Shown here piece after piece: positions 1 through 8,922 of a stretch of DNA of 9,689 bases (positions within the stretch are counted from its first letter, which is position 1; the number at the start of each line of letters is the position of its first letter). The stretch comes from an uncultured Collinsella sp. GTDB lineage: Bacteria > Actinomycetota > Coriobacteriia > Coriobacteriales > Coriobacteriaceae. The notes below the pieces were generated by a model, which searched no databases, was not told the origin of the DNA, and saw only the letters and a program-made list of their open reading frames with translations. The position numbers were made by a program, and so were the translations under genes. Where the stretch lies: assembly GCA_900547025.1 (NCBI GenBank), contig UREZ01000071.1:1-9689 (forward strand), given 5' to 3'.

Positions 1-62
1 GGGCTCCTCCGTCCTGCGGAAAGATTTGGGAGGTAACCCTGTGCCCGGCCTGCGGCAACTAA
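1..62 (+). CDS. C-terminal end of a probable zinc-ribbon protein (partial)
   Basis: Reading in the frame that starts at base 3, the left edge translates to APSCGKIWEVTLCPACGN followed by TAA at 60-62. The Cys-Pro-Ala-Cys-Gly knuckle just before the stop is typical of a C-terminal zinc ribbon. The partner knuckle is not complete here: only one Cys (SCGK) is visible, and the position three residues before it is Ala. The stop falls 18 bases before the inverted repeat at 81, which suits a gene end. The fragment is short and its start lies outside the window, so the reading could be coincidental. The next gene also carries a zinc ribbon, but that does not prove they are related. Confidence 0.42.
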   Translation, partial: APPSCGKIWEVTLCPACGN

Positions 63-80
63 GGGACCGATGCGTTCAAG

Positions 81-149
81 AAGTTGCGGTGAAATAGGGA
101 CTGTTTTAGCAGTTAAAAGCCCTCATCAGTCCCTATTTCACCGCAACTT
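81..149. repeat. Perfect 23-bp inverted repeat, possible dispersed palindromic element
   Basis: Bases 81-103 and 127-149 are exact reverse complements over 23 bp, separated by a 23-base loop (104-126). Each arm contains the core GGTGAAATAGGGACTG or its complement. There is no T-run after either arm (ATATTGG on the plus strand, CTTGAACG on the minus strand), so it is not a canonical intrinsic terminator, although its place just after a stop codon would suit RNA 3'-end protection. No target-site duplication is visible (CAAG on the left, ATAT on the right). The length and perfection of the arms suggest a REP- or MITE-like repeat; that part is inference. Confidence 0.85.
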
Positions 150-240
150 ATATTGGGGCTCATTGTTGCGCAACTTGGGTTGGAGTTTTCGCTTTACAGT
201 TGAGTTAGAAAGATGGTTCTCGGCTTATTGTGAGGTTGGT

Positions 241-1512
241 ATGGTTTGTCCTTATTGTGGTGCTGAGCTTGCTGATGAGGCTCGGTTTTGCGTGGGATGC
301 GGGGTTGCGCTTGCTGATGGGGCACAGACTATGCCCGCAGCCGAACCTGCGGTTGCGCCGGCACCTGTGAGTTCGCCCGCTCCCGGTAAGAAGCCTAAGA
401 AAGGCGTCGTGATCGCCATCGTCTGCACAGCAATACTTGTTGTTGGCGGGGGCGGTGGGCTGGCGTATCACCTGTATCAGCAGCATGTTCAGGAGCAGGA
501 GCAGTATGAGTCGGCGCATTCCAAGCATGCGCTCGTGGTGAGCGTAAAGGCTGAAGGGTGGGACACCGATAACGGCGCCTCGCGTGTGCCGGTGCGCGTA
601 AAGGGCAAGACGGTCGACGAGAAGAAGGTCGACAAGGTCGAATATGTTGCCTCTGACGGCTCGGGCATCAAACTTATCCAGGGCAAGTACACGTTCAAGG
701 CGGCAGGCTCCCCCATCGCCGCCGATGGCACTATCTACCAGGTGCCTTGCACAAAGGCCGAGCTCACGCTCGACGACGCTTTTGCCAAGGGCGAGAAGAT
801 TGACTTGGCAGAACTCGCCGAGCAGGATTCGGTTTTGGACTTTACACCCATCGATGCTGTCGACGTGACCGACGACGAGATCAACGACGCCGTGACACTC
901 GCCATGGCATACAAGGGCAAGGACGCGCCCAACGTCGATGCACTGCAACACGCCGCAACGAACCGCCGCGACACCGCCGTCACGGCCAAGAAAGCCGCCG
1001 AAGAGGAAGCGGCGCGCCAAGCCGAGGAACAGCGCAAAGCCGCCGCACGCCACATCGAGGCCCAAACCTTCAGTGTCGACCTGCCCGAGTACTGGGATGG
1101 TAGGGTGACAGCAGAAGTCGACGGAGATGTGATAGGGCTGTACTCGACTGCCTTTCCAGATAAAGAGCTTGGATATCTTGCCATGAAAAATGAACCGTAT
1201 GGAAACGCGGGAGATATCGAGTGCGGCCGTATTCGCGACATCAAGCTCGACGAAAACCACTATGTAAAACTAGTAATTTATCGTTGGGCCTTTGATGCGG
1301 GGCAAGACCATTTATCAAAAGCTGAATATCGTCTTAACTTGTGTTCAGATGATGCCGCACGCGAGATAGTCGACCTCCAATCGTTGGGGACAATCTCCTA
1401 CGACTCCATTCTTGCTGATATGGTTGCGGCAAATGACGCTAATGTCGCAGCGGTATGCTGGCCAGACGACATCTTTGCCAACGCCCTCGCCCCGACCGTG
1501 AAGCTCCTCTAA
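241..1512 (+). CDS. Zinc-ribbon, single-pass membrane protein with two extracytoplasmic domains, function unknown
   Basis: A 423-residue protein. The start at 241 is chosen because a zinc ribbon begins at once (Cys3, Cys6, Cys17, Cys20 in two CxxC knuckles) and a GAGG lies at 232-235, five bases upstream. An in-frame ATG at 70 would add 57 residues read through the inverted repeat, which is implausible. Residues 28-54 are a Pro/Ala-rich linker ending in lysines. Residues 55-75 are one hydrophobic membrane segment, predicting a cytoplasmic zinc ribbon and an exported C-terminal part. Residues about 97-215 form a first soluble domain (VSVKAEGWDTDNG, then YTFKAAGSPIAADGTIY). Residues about 245-275 are an Ala/Glu/Arg-rich coiled-coil stretch. 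Residues 277-395 form a second domain starting FSVDLPEYWDGRV. The last third of the gene looks less GC-rich than the middle, so the gene may be a mosaic. It stands alone on the plus strand, with a terminator at 1534. I do not recognise a function; a surface or stress-sensing role would be a guess. Confidence 0.85.
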   Translation: MVCPYCGAELADEARFCVGCGVALADGAQTMPAAEPAVAPAPVSSPAPGKKPKKGVVIAIVCTAILVVGGGGGLAYHLYQQHVQEQEQYESAHSKHALVVSVKAEGWDTDNGASRVPVRVKGKTVDEKKVDKVEYVASDGSGIKLIQGKYTFKAAGSPIAADGTIYQVPCTKAELTLDDAFAKGEKIDLAELAEQDSVLDFTPIDAVDVTDDEINDAVTLAMAYKGKDAPNVDALQHAATNRRDTAVTAKKAAEEEAARQAEEQRKAAARHIEAQTFSVDLPEYWDGRVTAEVDGDVIGLYSTAFPDKELGYLAMKNEPYGNAGDIECGRIRDIKLDENHYVKLVIYRWAFDAGQDHLSKAEYRLNLCSDDAAREIVDLQSLGTISYDSILADMVAANDANVAAVCWPDDIFANALAPTVKLL

Positions 1513-1533
1513 CCGTTTCTCCCCCCAAACGCA

Positions 1534-1570
1534 AAGCCGGGGTGCCCCCACATGGAAGGCACCCCGGCTT
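1534..1570. terminator. Bidirectional intrinsic terminator between convergent genes
   Basis: A perfect 13-bp stem (1534-1546 with 1558-1570, arm AAGCCGGGGTGCC) has an 11-base loop. On the plus strand it is followed by ATTTATTG, on the minus strand by TTTGCGTTTGG. It lies 21 bases after the stop of the zinc-ribbon membrane protein gene and 53 bases past the stop of the transketolase C-subunit gene, so it can end transcription from both sides. Confidence 0.88.
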
Positions 1571-1623
1571 ATTTATTGCCCAATACGGGGACGGCTCTCA
1601 AGTTAAGGCCAACGCAAAACGCC

Positions 1624-2565
1624 TTAGGCCAAGAACTCCTTGGTGGTCGCCACGATGTTCGCGGCGTCCAGGCCGTACTTGTGCAGGAGCTCGGCACCCG
1701 GGCCGGACTCGCCGAAGGTGTCGTTGACGCCAATCTTCTTAAGCGGCGTCGGGCACTGCTCGCACAGGACATCGGCAACGGCGCTGCCCAGGCCACCGAT
1801 CACGGAGTGCTCCTCGACGGTCACGACGTGGCCGGTCTTAGTGGCGCTCTTGACGATCAGGTCGGCATCGATGGGCTTGATGGTGTGCATATTGATGACC
1901 TCGGCATCGATGCCCTCGGCAGCGAGCTGCTCAGCGGCCTCGAGTGCCTCGCCGACCATCAGGCCGCAGGCAATGATGGTGACGTCGGCACCCTCGCGCA
2001 TGACGATGCCCTTGCCTACCTCGAACTTGTAGGTCTCGGGGTCGTTGATAACCGGCGAGGCCAGACGGGCGAAGCGCATATACACGGGGCCGTCGCACTC
2101 GTAGGCGGCGCGCGTCACGGCGCGGGCCTCCACGTCGTCGGCGGGAACAATCACGGTCATGCCGGGGATGACGCGCATCAGGGCGATATCTTCGCAGCAC
2201 TGGTGCGTGGCGCCGTCCTCGCCCACCGAGATGCCGGCGTGCGTAGCACCGATCTTAACGTTAAGGTGCGGATAGCCGATGGAGTTGCGGACCTGCTCAA
2301 AGGCGCGGCCAGCAGCGAACATGGCAAAGCTGCTCGCGAAGGCAACGCGGCCGGTGGTTGCGATACCGGCGGCAACACCCATCAGGTTGCTCTCGGCAAT
2401 GCCCACATCGAAGAAGCGGTCGGGGCAGGCTGCCTTGAACTTGCCGGTCTGCGTGGCGGCGGCCAGGTCGGCGTCGAGGACCACAAAGTCATCGTGCTCG
2501 TTGGCAAGCTCGACGAGGGCCTCGCCGTAGCTTACGCGCGTGGCGATTTTCTTGACGTCTGCCAT
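1624..2565 (-). CDS. Transketolase, C-terminal subunit (split transketolase)
   Basis: A 313-residue protein matching the second half of transketolase: the pyrimidine-binding domain (about 1-180) and the C-terminal domain (about 185-313). The family's catalytic glutamate is Glu58 in DVGIAESN; this residue activates the thiamine diphosphate cofactor. EDGATHQ at 116-122 is another conserved segment. With the N-subunit it should move two-carbon ketol units between sugar phosphates in the non-oxidative pentose phosphate pathway in the cytoplasm. The ATG at 2565 is chosen because homology starts there (MADVKKIATRVSYGEAL) and GAGGAG at 2573-2578 sits seven bases upstream, inside the end of the N-subunit gene. 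An upstream extension to 2739 in this frame is only an Arg/Pro-rich shadow of that gene. One base separates it from the N-subunit stop, so the two are co-translated. A 1-deoxyxylulose-5-phosphate synthase is less likely, because that enzyme is normally one chain with extra N-terminal sequence. It ends in TAA. Confidence 0.95.
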   Translation of the reverse strand: MADVKKIATRVSYGEALVELANEHDDFVVLDADLAAATQTGKFKAACPDRFFDVGIAESNLMGVAAGIATTGRVAFASSFAMFAAGRAFEQVRNSIGYPHLNVKIGATHAGISVGEDGATHQCCEDIALMRVIPGMTVIVPADDVEARAVTRAAYECDGPVYMRFARLASPVINDPETYKFEVGKGIVMREGADVTIIACGLMVGEALEAAEQLAAEGIDAEVINMHTIKPIDADLIVKSATKTGHVVTVEEHSVIGGLGSAVADVLCEQCPTPLKKIGVNDTFGESGPGAELLHKYGLDAANIVATTKEFLA

Positions 2566-2566
2566 C

Positions 2567-3397
2567 CTAGAGCTCCTCTCCGGCGGCCGTGAGCTCTGCC
2601 ATGGCCTGCTCAAACTGTTCATCGTTGGGGGCCTTACCGTGCCAGCCCACCTGGTTCTCCATAAAGGAGACGCCCTTGCCCTTCGTGGTCTCGGCGATAA
2701 TGGCGGTCGGCTGACCCTTGGTGGCGCGAGCCTCGGCAAAGGCGGCGCGGATCTGATCGAAGTCGTTGCCGTCAGCGAGCTCCACCACGTGGAACTTAAA
2801 GGCGCGGAACTTGTCGGCGAGCGGCATGGGATCGTTGACCTCCTCGACGGGGCCGTCGATCTGCAGGCCGTTGTGGTCGACGATCACGCAGAGGTTGTCG
2901 AGCTGCTGGTTGCCGGCAAACATGGCGGCCTCCCAGACCTGGCCCTCCTCGCTCTCGCCGTCGCCCAGCAGGGCGTAGGCGCGATAGTCGTCGCCCCAGT
3001 GCTTGGCGGCAACGGCCATGCCCACGGCGGCGGAGATACCCTGGCCGAGCGAACCGGTGGACATGTCAACGCCCGGGGTGTCGTTCATGTTGGGGTGACC
3101 CTGCAGGTGACTGCCGATGTGGCGCAGCGTCTCGAGATCCTCCTTGGGGAAAAATCCGCGCTCGGCGAGCACGGCGTACAGACCAGGCGCGCAGTGACCC
3201 TTGGAAAGCACGAAGCGATCGCGGTCGGCCTTGCGGGGGTCGGCCGGGTCGACGTTCATTTCCTCAAAGTACAGATAGGTCATGATGTCGGCAGCGCCGA
3301 GCGAACCGCCCGGATGGCCGGACTTGGCAGCGTGCACGCCGGTGACGATGCCCTTCCTTACCTCGTTGGCAACCTTTTTGAGCTCTTCGTCGCTCAT
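2567..3397 (-). CDS. Transketolase, N-terminal subunit (split transketolase)
   Basis: A 276-residue protein matching the thiamine-diphosphate-binding half of transketolase. Visible motifs are SGHPGGSLG (26-34), SKGHCAPGLYA (65-75), QGHPNMNDTPGVDMSTGSLG (99-118) and the cofactor/metal motif GDGESEEGQVWEA (145-157), closing at Asn176 in VIVDHNG. The chain stops after about 276 residues, where a full-length transketolase of about 650 residues would continue; the missing half is encoded by the next gene, one base downstream. Such two-gene transketolases are well known in archaea and many Gram-positive bacteria, so this is not a frameshifted gene. The ATG at 3397 has AAGGA (3405-3409) seven bases upstream. 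It ends in TAG. The 207 bases before it, back to the YitT stop, hold no good terminator and only a weak promoter candidate, so the pair may have its own promoter or receive read-through from yitT. Confidence 0.95.
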   Translation of the reverse strand: MSDEELKKVANEVRKGIVTGVHAAKSGHPGGSLGAADIMTYLYFEEMNVDPADPRKADRDRFVLSKGHCAPGLYAVLAERGFFPKEDLETLRHIGSHLQGHPNMNDTPGVDMSTGSLGQGISAAVGMAVAAKHWGDDYRAYALLGDGESEEGQVWEAAMFAGNQQLDNLCVIVDHNGLQIDGPVEEVNDPMPLADKFRAFKFHVVELADGNDFDQIRAAFAEARATKGQPTAIIAETTKGKGVSFMENQVGWHGKAPNDEQFEQAMAELTAAGEEL

Positions 3398-3482
3398 TGT
3401 GCCTTCCTTTCATCCTCTTTAGACAAAATGCGCACGGCACAGAAGGTCGTCCCAACCCAGCCGCGATGCACGTACGCCATTC

Positions 3483-3511
3483 ATTATGCTGGAAACTGGA
3501 AGCTTTACCAG
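3483..3511 (-). promoter_or_regulatory. Weak -10 candidate with an adjacent imperfect palindrome upstream of the transketolase pair
   Basis: On the minus strand CATAAT (3483-3488) resembles a -10 box. Directly upstream (3489-3511) is CTGGTAAAGCTTCCAGTTTCCAG, an imperfect palindrome with one bulged base in which TTCCAG occurs twice. The hexamer at the expected -35 distance (CTGGTA) is poor, so an activator or a different start is possible. This is the best candidate in the 207-base gap, which is otherwise fairly AT-rich and featureless. Confidence 0.25.
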
Positions 3512-3604
3512 AGTATTTATCATTATTTGAACAATTGAGCAGGCAGAACCGCTGATGAAACGGTTTATCAATGTGAACGTCTTTTGGACGGAACGCAGTC
3601 GGCC

Positions 3605-4495
3605 CTACGCGTTAATGTCCTTGAAGCCCTCACCGAAAGTTTCCGTAACGTCGGCCACGGTCACGATGGCGCGCGGGTCGCGCTCGCGCACGATCGTCTT
3701 GAGCGTATTGAGCTCGCGACGGCTCACGATGACCATGATCACCGGCTTCTCGGCGCCCGAGTACATACCGGTCGCCTTAAACTTGGTGCAGCCGCGGCCC
3801 AGGCCATACATGATGTCGGCCGCGATATCGGGAAACTTGTCCGAGATGATGAGCACCATACGGCGCCTGTTGCCACCATCGACCACAGCATCGATCACAT
3901 AACCGCTAATGACCATCGAAAGACCCGCATACAGCGCGTTTTCGACCGAGAAGACCGGGGCCGACAGCGCGCACACGGCAACATCGATCGCCATGACGGT
4001 CGAGCCAACCGGCAGCGATGTGTTGCGCGAGATAATCTGACCGATGGTGTCTGAGCCGCCAGTGTTGGCACCGGCGCGCAGCACCATGCCGTAGCCGATG
4101 CCCGTGATAATGCCGCCCCACATAGCGGGCAGCATCAGGTCGGCATGTGCCAGCGGCGCCACAAACGGAGCAAACAGGTCGGTGAAAAAGCCCAGCAGCA
4201 CAAAGCCCGTCGCCGTCTGGACCACGTAGAACATGCCACCCTCGCGCATAACGACCAGCAGCAGCAAGGCATTCATCACGATGGTTTGAATACCGACAGG
4301 CAGCGAGATGCCATGCGAGGCGCCGACCGCCTGGATAATCGTGGCGAGACCCGTAACGCCGCCGGCGGCAAGGCCGTTGGGGATCAAAAATAGATCCGTC
4401 GCGATAGCGGCCAGAGCGCAGCCCAGCATAATCTTGGGCAGATCGTGAAAGAAGTTCAGCGAAAGAATGCGCTTGATGTCCAGACGATATGCCAT
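3605..4495 (-). CDS. YitT-family integral membrane protein with C-terminal DUF2179 domain
   Basis: A 296-residue protein. The N-terminal two thirds contain several hydrophobic segments (about 20-40, 62-84, 88-115, 122-140, 165-205) and the family signatures NGLAAGGVTGLA (40-51) and GANTGGSDTIGQII (142-155). From about residue 208 a soluble domain follows (MVLIISDKFPDIAADIM, then GRGCTKFKATGMYSG), matching the DUF2179 domain that usually ends YitT proteins. Length and order fit the family. The role of the family is not settled; it is usually called a putative permease, and no substrate can be read from the sequence. The ATG at 4495 is chosen for GAGGGAGG at 4500-4507; the in-frame GTG at 4519 lies inside a hairpin stem and has no ribosome-binding site. 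It follows prfB on the same strand after a 130-base gap that contains a terminator-like hairpin. It ends in TAG. Confidence 0.92.
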   Translation of the reverse strand: MAYRLDIKRILSLNFFHDLPKIMLGCALAAIATDLFLIPNGLAAGGVTGLATIIQAVGASHGISLPVGIQTIVMNALLLLVVMREGGMFYVVQTATGFVLLGFFTDLFAPFVAPLAHADLMLPAMWGGIITGIGYGMVLRAGANTGGSDTIGQIISRNTSLPVGSTVMAIDVAVCALSAPVFSVENALYAGLSMVISGYVIDAVVDGGNRRRMVLIISDKFPDIAADIMYGLGRGCTKFKATGMYSGAEKPVIMVIVSRRELNTLKTIVRERDPRAIVTVADVTETFGEGFKDINA

Positions 4496-4499
4496 GCTG

Positions 4500-4507
4500 C
4501 CTCCCTC
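4500..4507 (-). promoter_or_regulatory. yitT Shine-Dalgarno abutting a terminator T-run
   Basis: GAGGGAGG (4507 down to 4500 on the minus strand) begins at the base right after the T-run of the hairpin at 4508-4536 and ends four bases before the ATG at 4495. This site decides the start codon. It also leaves no room for a promoter between the hairpin and the gene. Confidence 0.8.
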
Positions 4508-4536
4508 AAAAAAGCGCACCCAAACGAGTGCGCTTT
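4508..4536 (-). terminator. Intrinsic terminator after prfB, or attenuator in the yitT leader
   Basis: On the minus strand 4536-4526 pairs with 4521-4511: an 11-bp stem with a single G-U pair, loop GTTT, ending in a run of six T (4508-4513, three of them in the stem). The wobble pair forms only on the minus-strand transcript, which sets the direction. It lies 89 bases after the prfB stop, as a terminator for secA-prfB would, but also only 12 bases before the yitT start codon. Confidence 0.85.
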
Positions 4537-4555
4537 GAACTTCTTGCTGTATTCG

Positions 4556-4561
4556 ATTCTA
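4556..4561 (-). promoter_or_regulatory. Candidate -10 box for yitT upstream of the hairpin
   Basis: TAGAAT on the minus strand matches the -10 consensus at five of six positions and lies in the prfB-yitT gap. I see no good -35 hexamer at 16-18 bases. If real, the transcript would start near 4549 and carry the hairpin at 4508-4536 in its leader. Confidence 0.25.
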
Positions 4562-4625
4562 CCGATTCACCGAGCAAATACCACCCCTGCGAAGTGTTTG
4601 CATCGACCCGGAGCCAACCATGTGC

Positions 4626-5773
4626 CTAGGCGTCCGAGCCTTCCGCATCGGCGTTGCCGGTTGCCCAGCGATGGTAGCCGATCACAAACGGATCCAGATC
4701 GCCATCGTCGAGAACGGCCTCGACGTTGCTGGTCTCCACGCCCGTACGCAGGTCCTTGACCATCTGGTACGGGTAGAGCACGTAGCTGCGAATCTGGTTA
4801 CCAAACCCGATCGTGGTCTTGGGTCCACGAATCTCGTCGAGCGCCTCGGCGCGCTTCTCAAGCTCGATCTCGTACAGACGGGCCTTGAGAATCTGCATGC
4901 ACGCGGCCTTGTTTTGAATCTGGCTGCGCTCGTTTTGGCAAGTGACAACGATGCCGCTGGGAAAATGCGTCACGCGTACGGCGGAGTCGGTGGTGTTGAC
5001 GCCCTGGCCGCCCGGGCCGCTCGCGTGATACACGTCCACGCGGATATCGTCGGGACTGATCTCGATGTCGATATCGTCAGGCAGCACGGGGATGACCTCG
5101 ACGCCGGCGAACGTGGTCTGGCGACGCTTCTTGTCGTCGGTGGGGCTAATGCGCACCAGACGGTGGACGCCGGCCTCGGCACGCAGCATGCCAAACGCGT
5201 CCTTGCCCTCTACGGTAAAGGTCGCACGGTCGATGCCGATGACCTCGGCCGCGGGGCAGTCGTTGATGGTAACCTTCCAGCCGCGACGCTGGCAGTACTT
5301 CATGTACATCTTAAAGAGCATGAAGGTCCAGTCCTGCGCCTCCAGGCCACCCTGTCCGGGCTTGATGGTCACAATCGCGTCGCCGTGATCGAACTCACCG
5401 GCAAACCAGCTCGAAAGCTCGAGCTCGTCGATAGCGCGGGCCAGGCGTTCTGCCGTAGCGGCAGCCTCCTCGCGCAACGCGGCGGCATCGGGGTCGTCGC
5501 CCATCTCCTCGGCAAGCTCCAGCGCCGCGCGGGCATCGGAAAGCTCGCCGCGCGCGGTATCCACGGCAGCGATATCTTCCTTGGCTCGAGCGATCTCCTC
5601 CATGGTGGCGCGAGCGGCGTCGGCGTCATCCCAAAAGCCGGGGGCCACGCTTTTGGCCTCGAGCTCGGACACGCGGGTACGCTTCTCGTCCAGGTGGAGA
5701 TACGACTCGACCTCGCCGAGCCGGTCCGCAAACGCGTCCAGCTCGGCGGGCGTTACCTCTAAAGCCTCGGCCA

Positions 5774-5774
<1 letters not shown>
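4626..5774 (-). CDS. prfB: Peptide chain release factor 2 (RF2)
   Basis: A 382-residue class I release factor, which hydrolyses peptidyl-tRNA at UGA and UAA codons. The N-terminal helical domain is about 1-110. The RF2-type segment LEAQDWTFML (144-153) and GVHRLVRISP (202-211) precede the codon-recognition tripeptide. The catalytic GGQ is at 255-257 in ASGPGGQGVNTTDSAV, with Ala at the position (251) where E. coli K-12 has the unusual Thr246. Odd feature: the tripeptide at 210-212 is Ser-Pro-Thr, not the usual Ser-Pro-Phe. The DNA reads AGC CCC ACC, so the Thr needs at least two base changes from a Phe codon. The autoregulatory +1 frameshift at an in-frame UGA, common in other bacteria, is absent: residues 25-29 (YLHLD) are encoded in one frame. 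The ATG overlaps the secA stop as TAATG, with AGGA seven bases upstream, implying translational coupling. It ends in TAG. Confidence 0.97.
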
Positions 5775-8581
<2,807 letters not shown>

Positions 8582-8588
8582 GTGGTTT

Positions 8589-8593
8589 TCCTT
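8589..8593 (-). promoter_or_regulatory. secA ribosome-binding site deciding the start
   Basis: AAGGA (8593 down to 8589) is followed by seven bases and then the ATG at 8581. The alternative ATG at 8602 has only GC-rich sequence before it, so MGFMSKLL is taken as the true N-terminus. Confidence 0.75.
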
Positions 8594-8710
8594 TTTGGCC
8601 ATCGCCCACGCCGTGCAGCTGCGGGCGAGTTAAACACAGATAAATGTACTTTAGCCAAACAAGGCGCGGCCTATACGGTCGACCTCGACCGCCACGTAAT
8701 AACTACGACC

Positions 8711-8747
8711 AACCTGCCAAAAAGGGACAGGTTTATTTTGGCAGGTT
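8711..8747. repeat. Perfect 12-bp inverted repeat in the rpmE-secA gap
   Basis: AACCTGCCAAAA (8711-8722) and its exact reverse complement TTTTGGCAGGTT (8736-8747) flank a 13-base loop containing GGGACAGGTTT. No T-run of terminator type follows on either strand in the right place. It lies in the 341-base stretch between rpmE and secA, which has no convincing gene. The loop shares GACAGGTT with the right arm of the next inverted repeat (8822-8844), suggesting one composite repeat element covering 8711-8844. Confidence 0.75.
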
Positions 8748-8777
8748 TTATCTGGGAAAACGCTGCCTCTCTGCCAT

Positions 8778-8844
8778 TTGGCGCAAACCAATCCGTCCCC
8801 TTCGTACCAATCTGGTGCCATGGAGACAGGTTCGTTTGCACCAA
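8778..8844. repeat. Imperfect 23-bp inverted repeat in the rpmE-secA gap
   Basis: Bases 8778-8800 pair with 8822-8844. Eighteen of 23 positions are Watson-Crick, and three more are G-U only if the minus strand is transcribed, leaving two mismatches. The loop 8801-8821 has a small internal ACCA/TGGT repeat. The right arm runs into the A-tract that serves as the T-run of the rpmE terminator. The pattern of compensating C-to-T changes suggests an RNA hairpin maintained, or descended, in the minus-strand orientation. Confidence 0.65.
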
Positions 8845-8887
8845 TAAAAAGAAAAGGGCCGCGCACCCAAACGGATGCACGGCCCTT
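8842..8887 (-). terminator. rpmE intrinsic terminator
   Basis: On the minus strand 8887-8873 pairs with 8868-8854: a continuous 15-bp stem with two G-U pairs and a GTTT loop, followed by TTCTTTTTATT. On the plus strand the two wobble positions become mismatches, so the direction is minus. It begins 36 bases after the rpmE stop and separates rpmE from secA. Confidence 0.92.
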
Positions 8888-8922
8888 ATGCCATGAATGC
8901 GAGCGATTCCGCGGCGAGCTAT

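Noticed and set aside
41..95. Short open frame starting GTG at 41 with GGAGG upstream
   Set aside because: Only 17 codons, running into the inverted repeat; the zinc-ribbon end in another frame explains the region better.
70..240. N-terminal extension of the zinc-ribbon gene from an ATG at 70
   Set aside because: It would translate both arms of the 23-bp inverted repeat and place 57 odd residues before a zinc ribbon that fits an N-terminus at 241.
2566..2569. Frameshift splitting a single transketolase gene
   Set aside because: Each half has its own start, a ribosome-binding site and full domain boundaries, as in known two-subunit transketolases.
1552..2592. Long plus-strand open frame opposite the transketolase C-subunit, with similar ones opposite the N-subunit (2540-3538) and prfB (4620-5762)
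   Set aside because: All are codon-aligned antisense shadows of clear genes, caused by the same codon bias.
3547..3565. Hairpin after yitT (AACCG / CGGTT)
   Set aside because: Only five base pairs with a nine-base loop and no T-run; too weak to call a terminator.
4496..4519. GTG start for yitT at 4519
   Set aside because: It lies in the terminator stem with no Shine-Dalgarno; the ATG at 4495 has one.
5690..5702. Programmed +1 frameshift in prfB
   Set aside because: The frame is continuous through the usual site, with no in-frame TGA and no CTTTGA slip sequence.
8651..8866. A 71-codon minus-strand open frame between rpmE and secA
   Set aside because: It spans both inverted repeats and the terminator arm, has no good ribosome-binding site and no recognisable domain.
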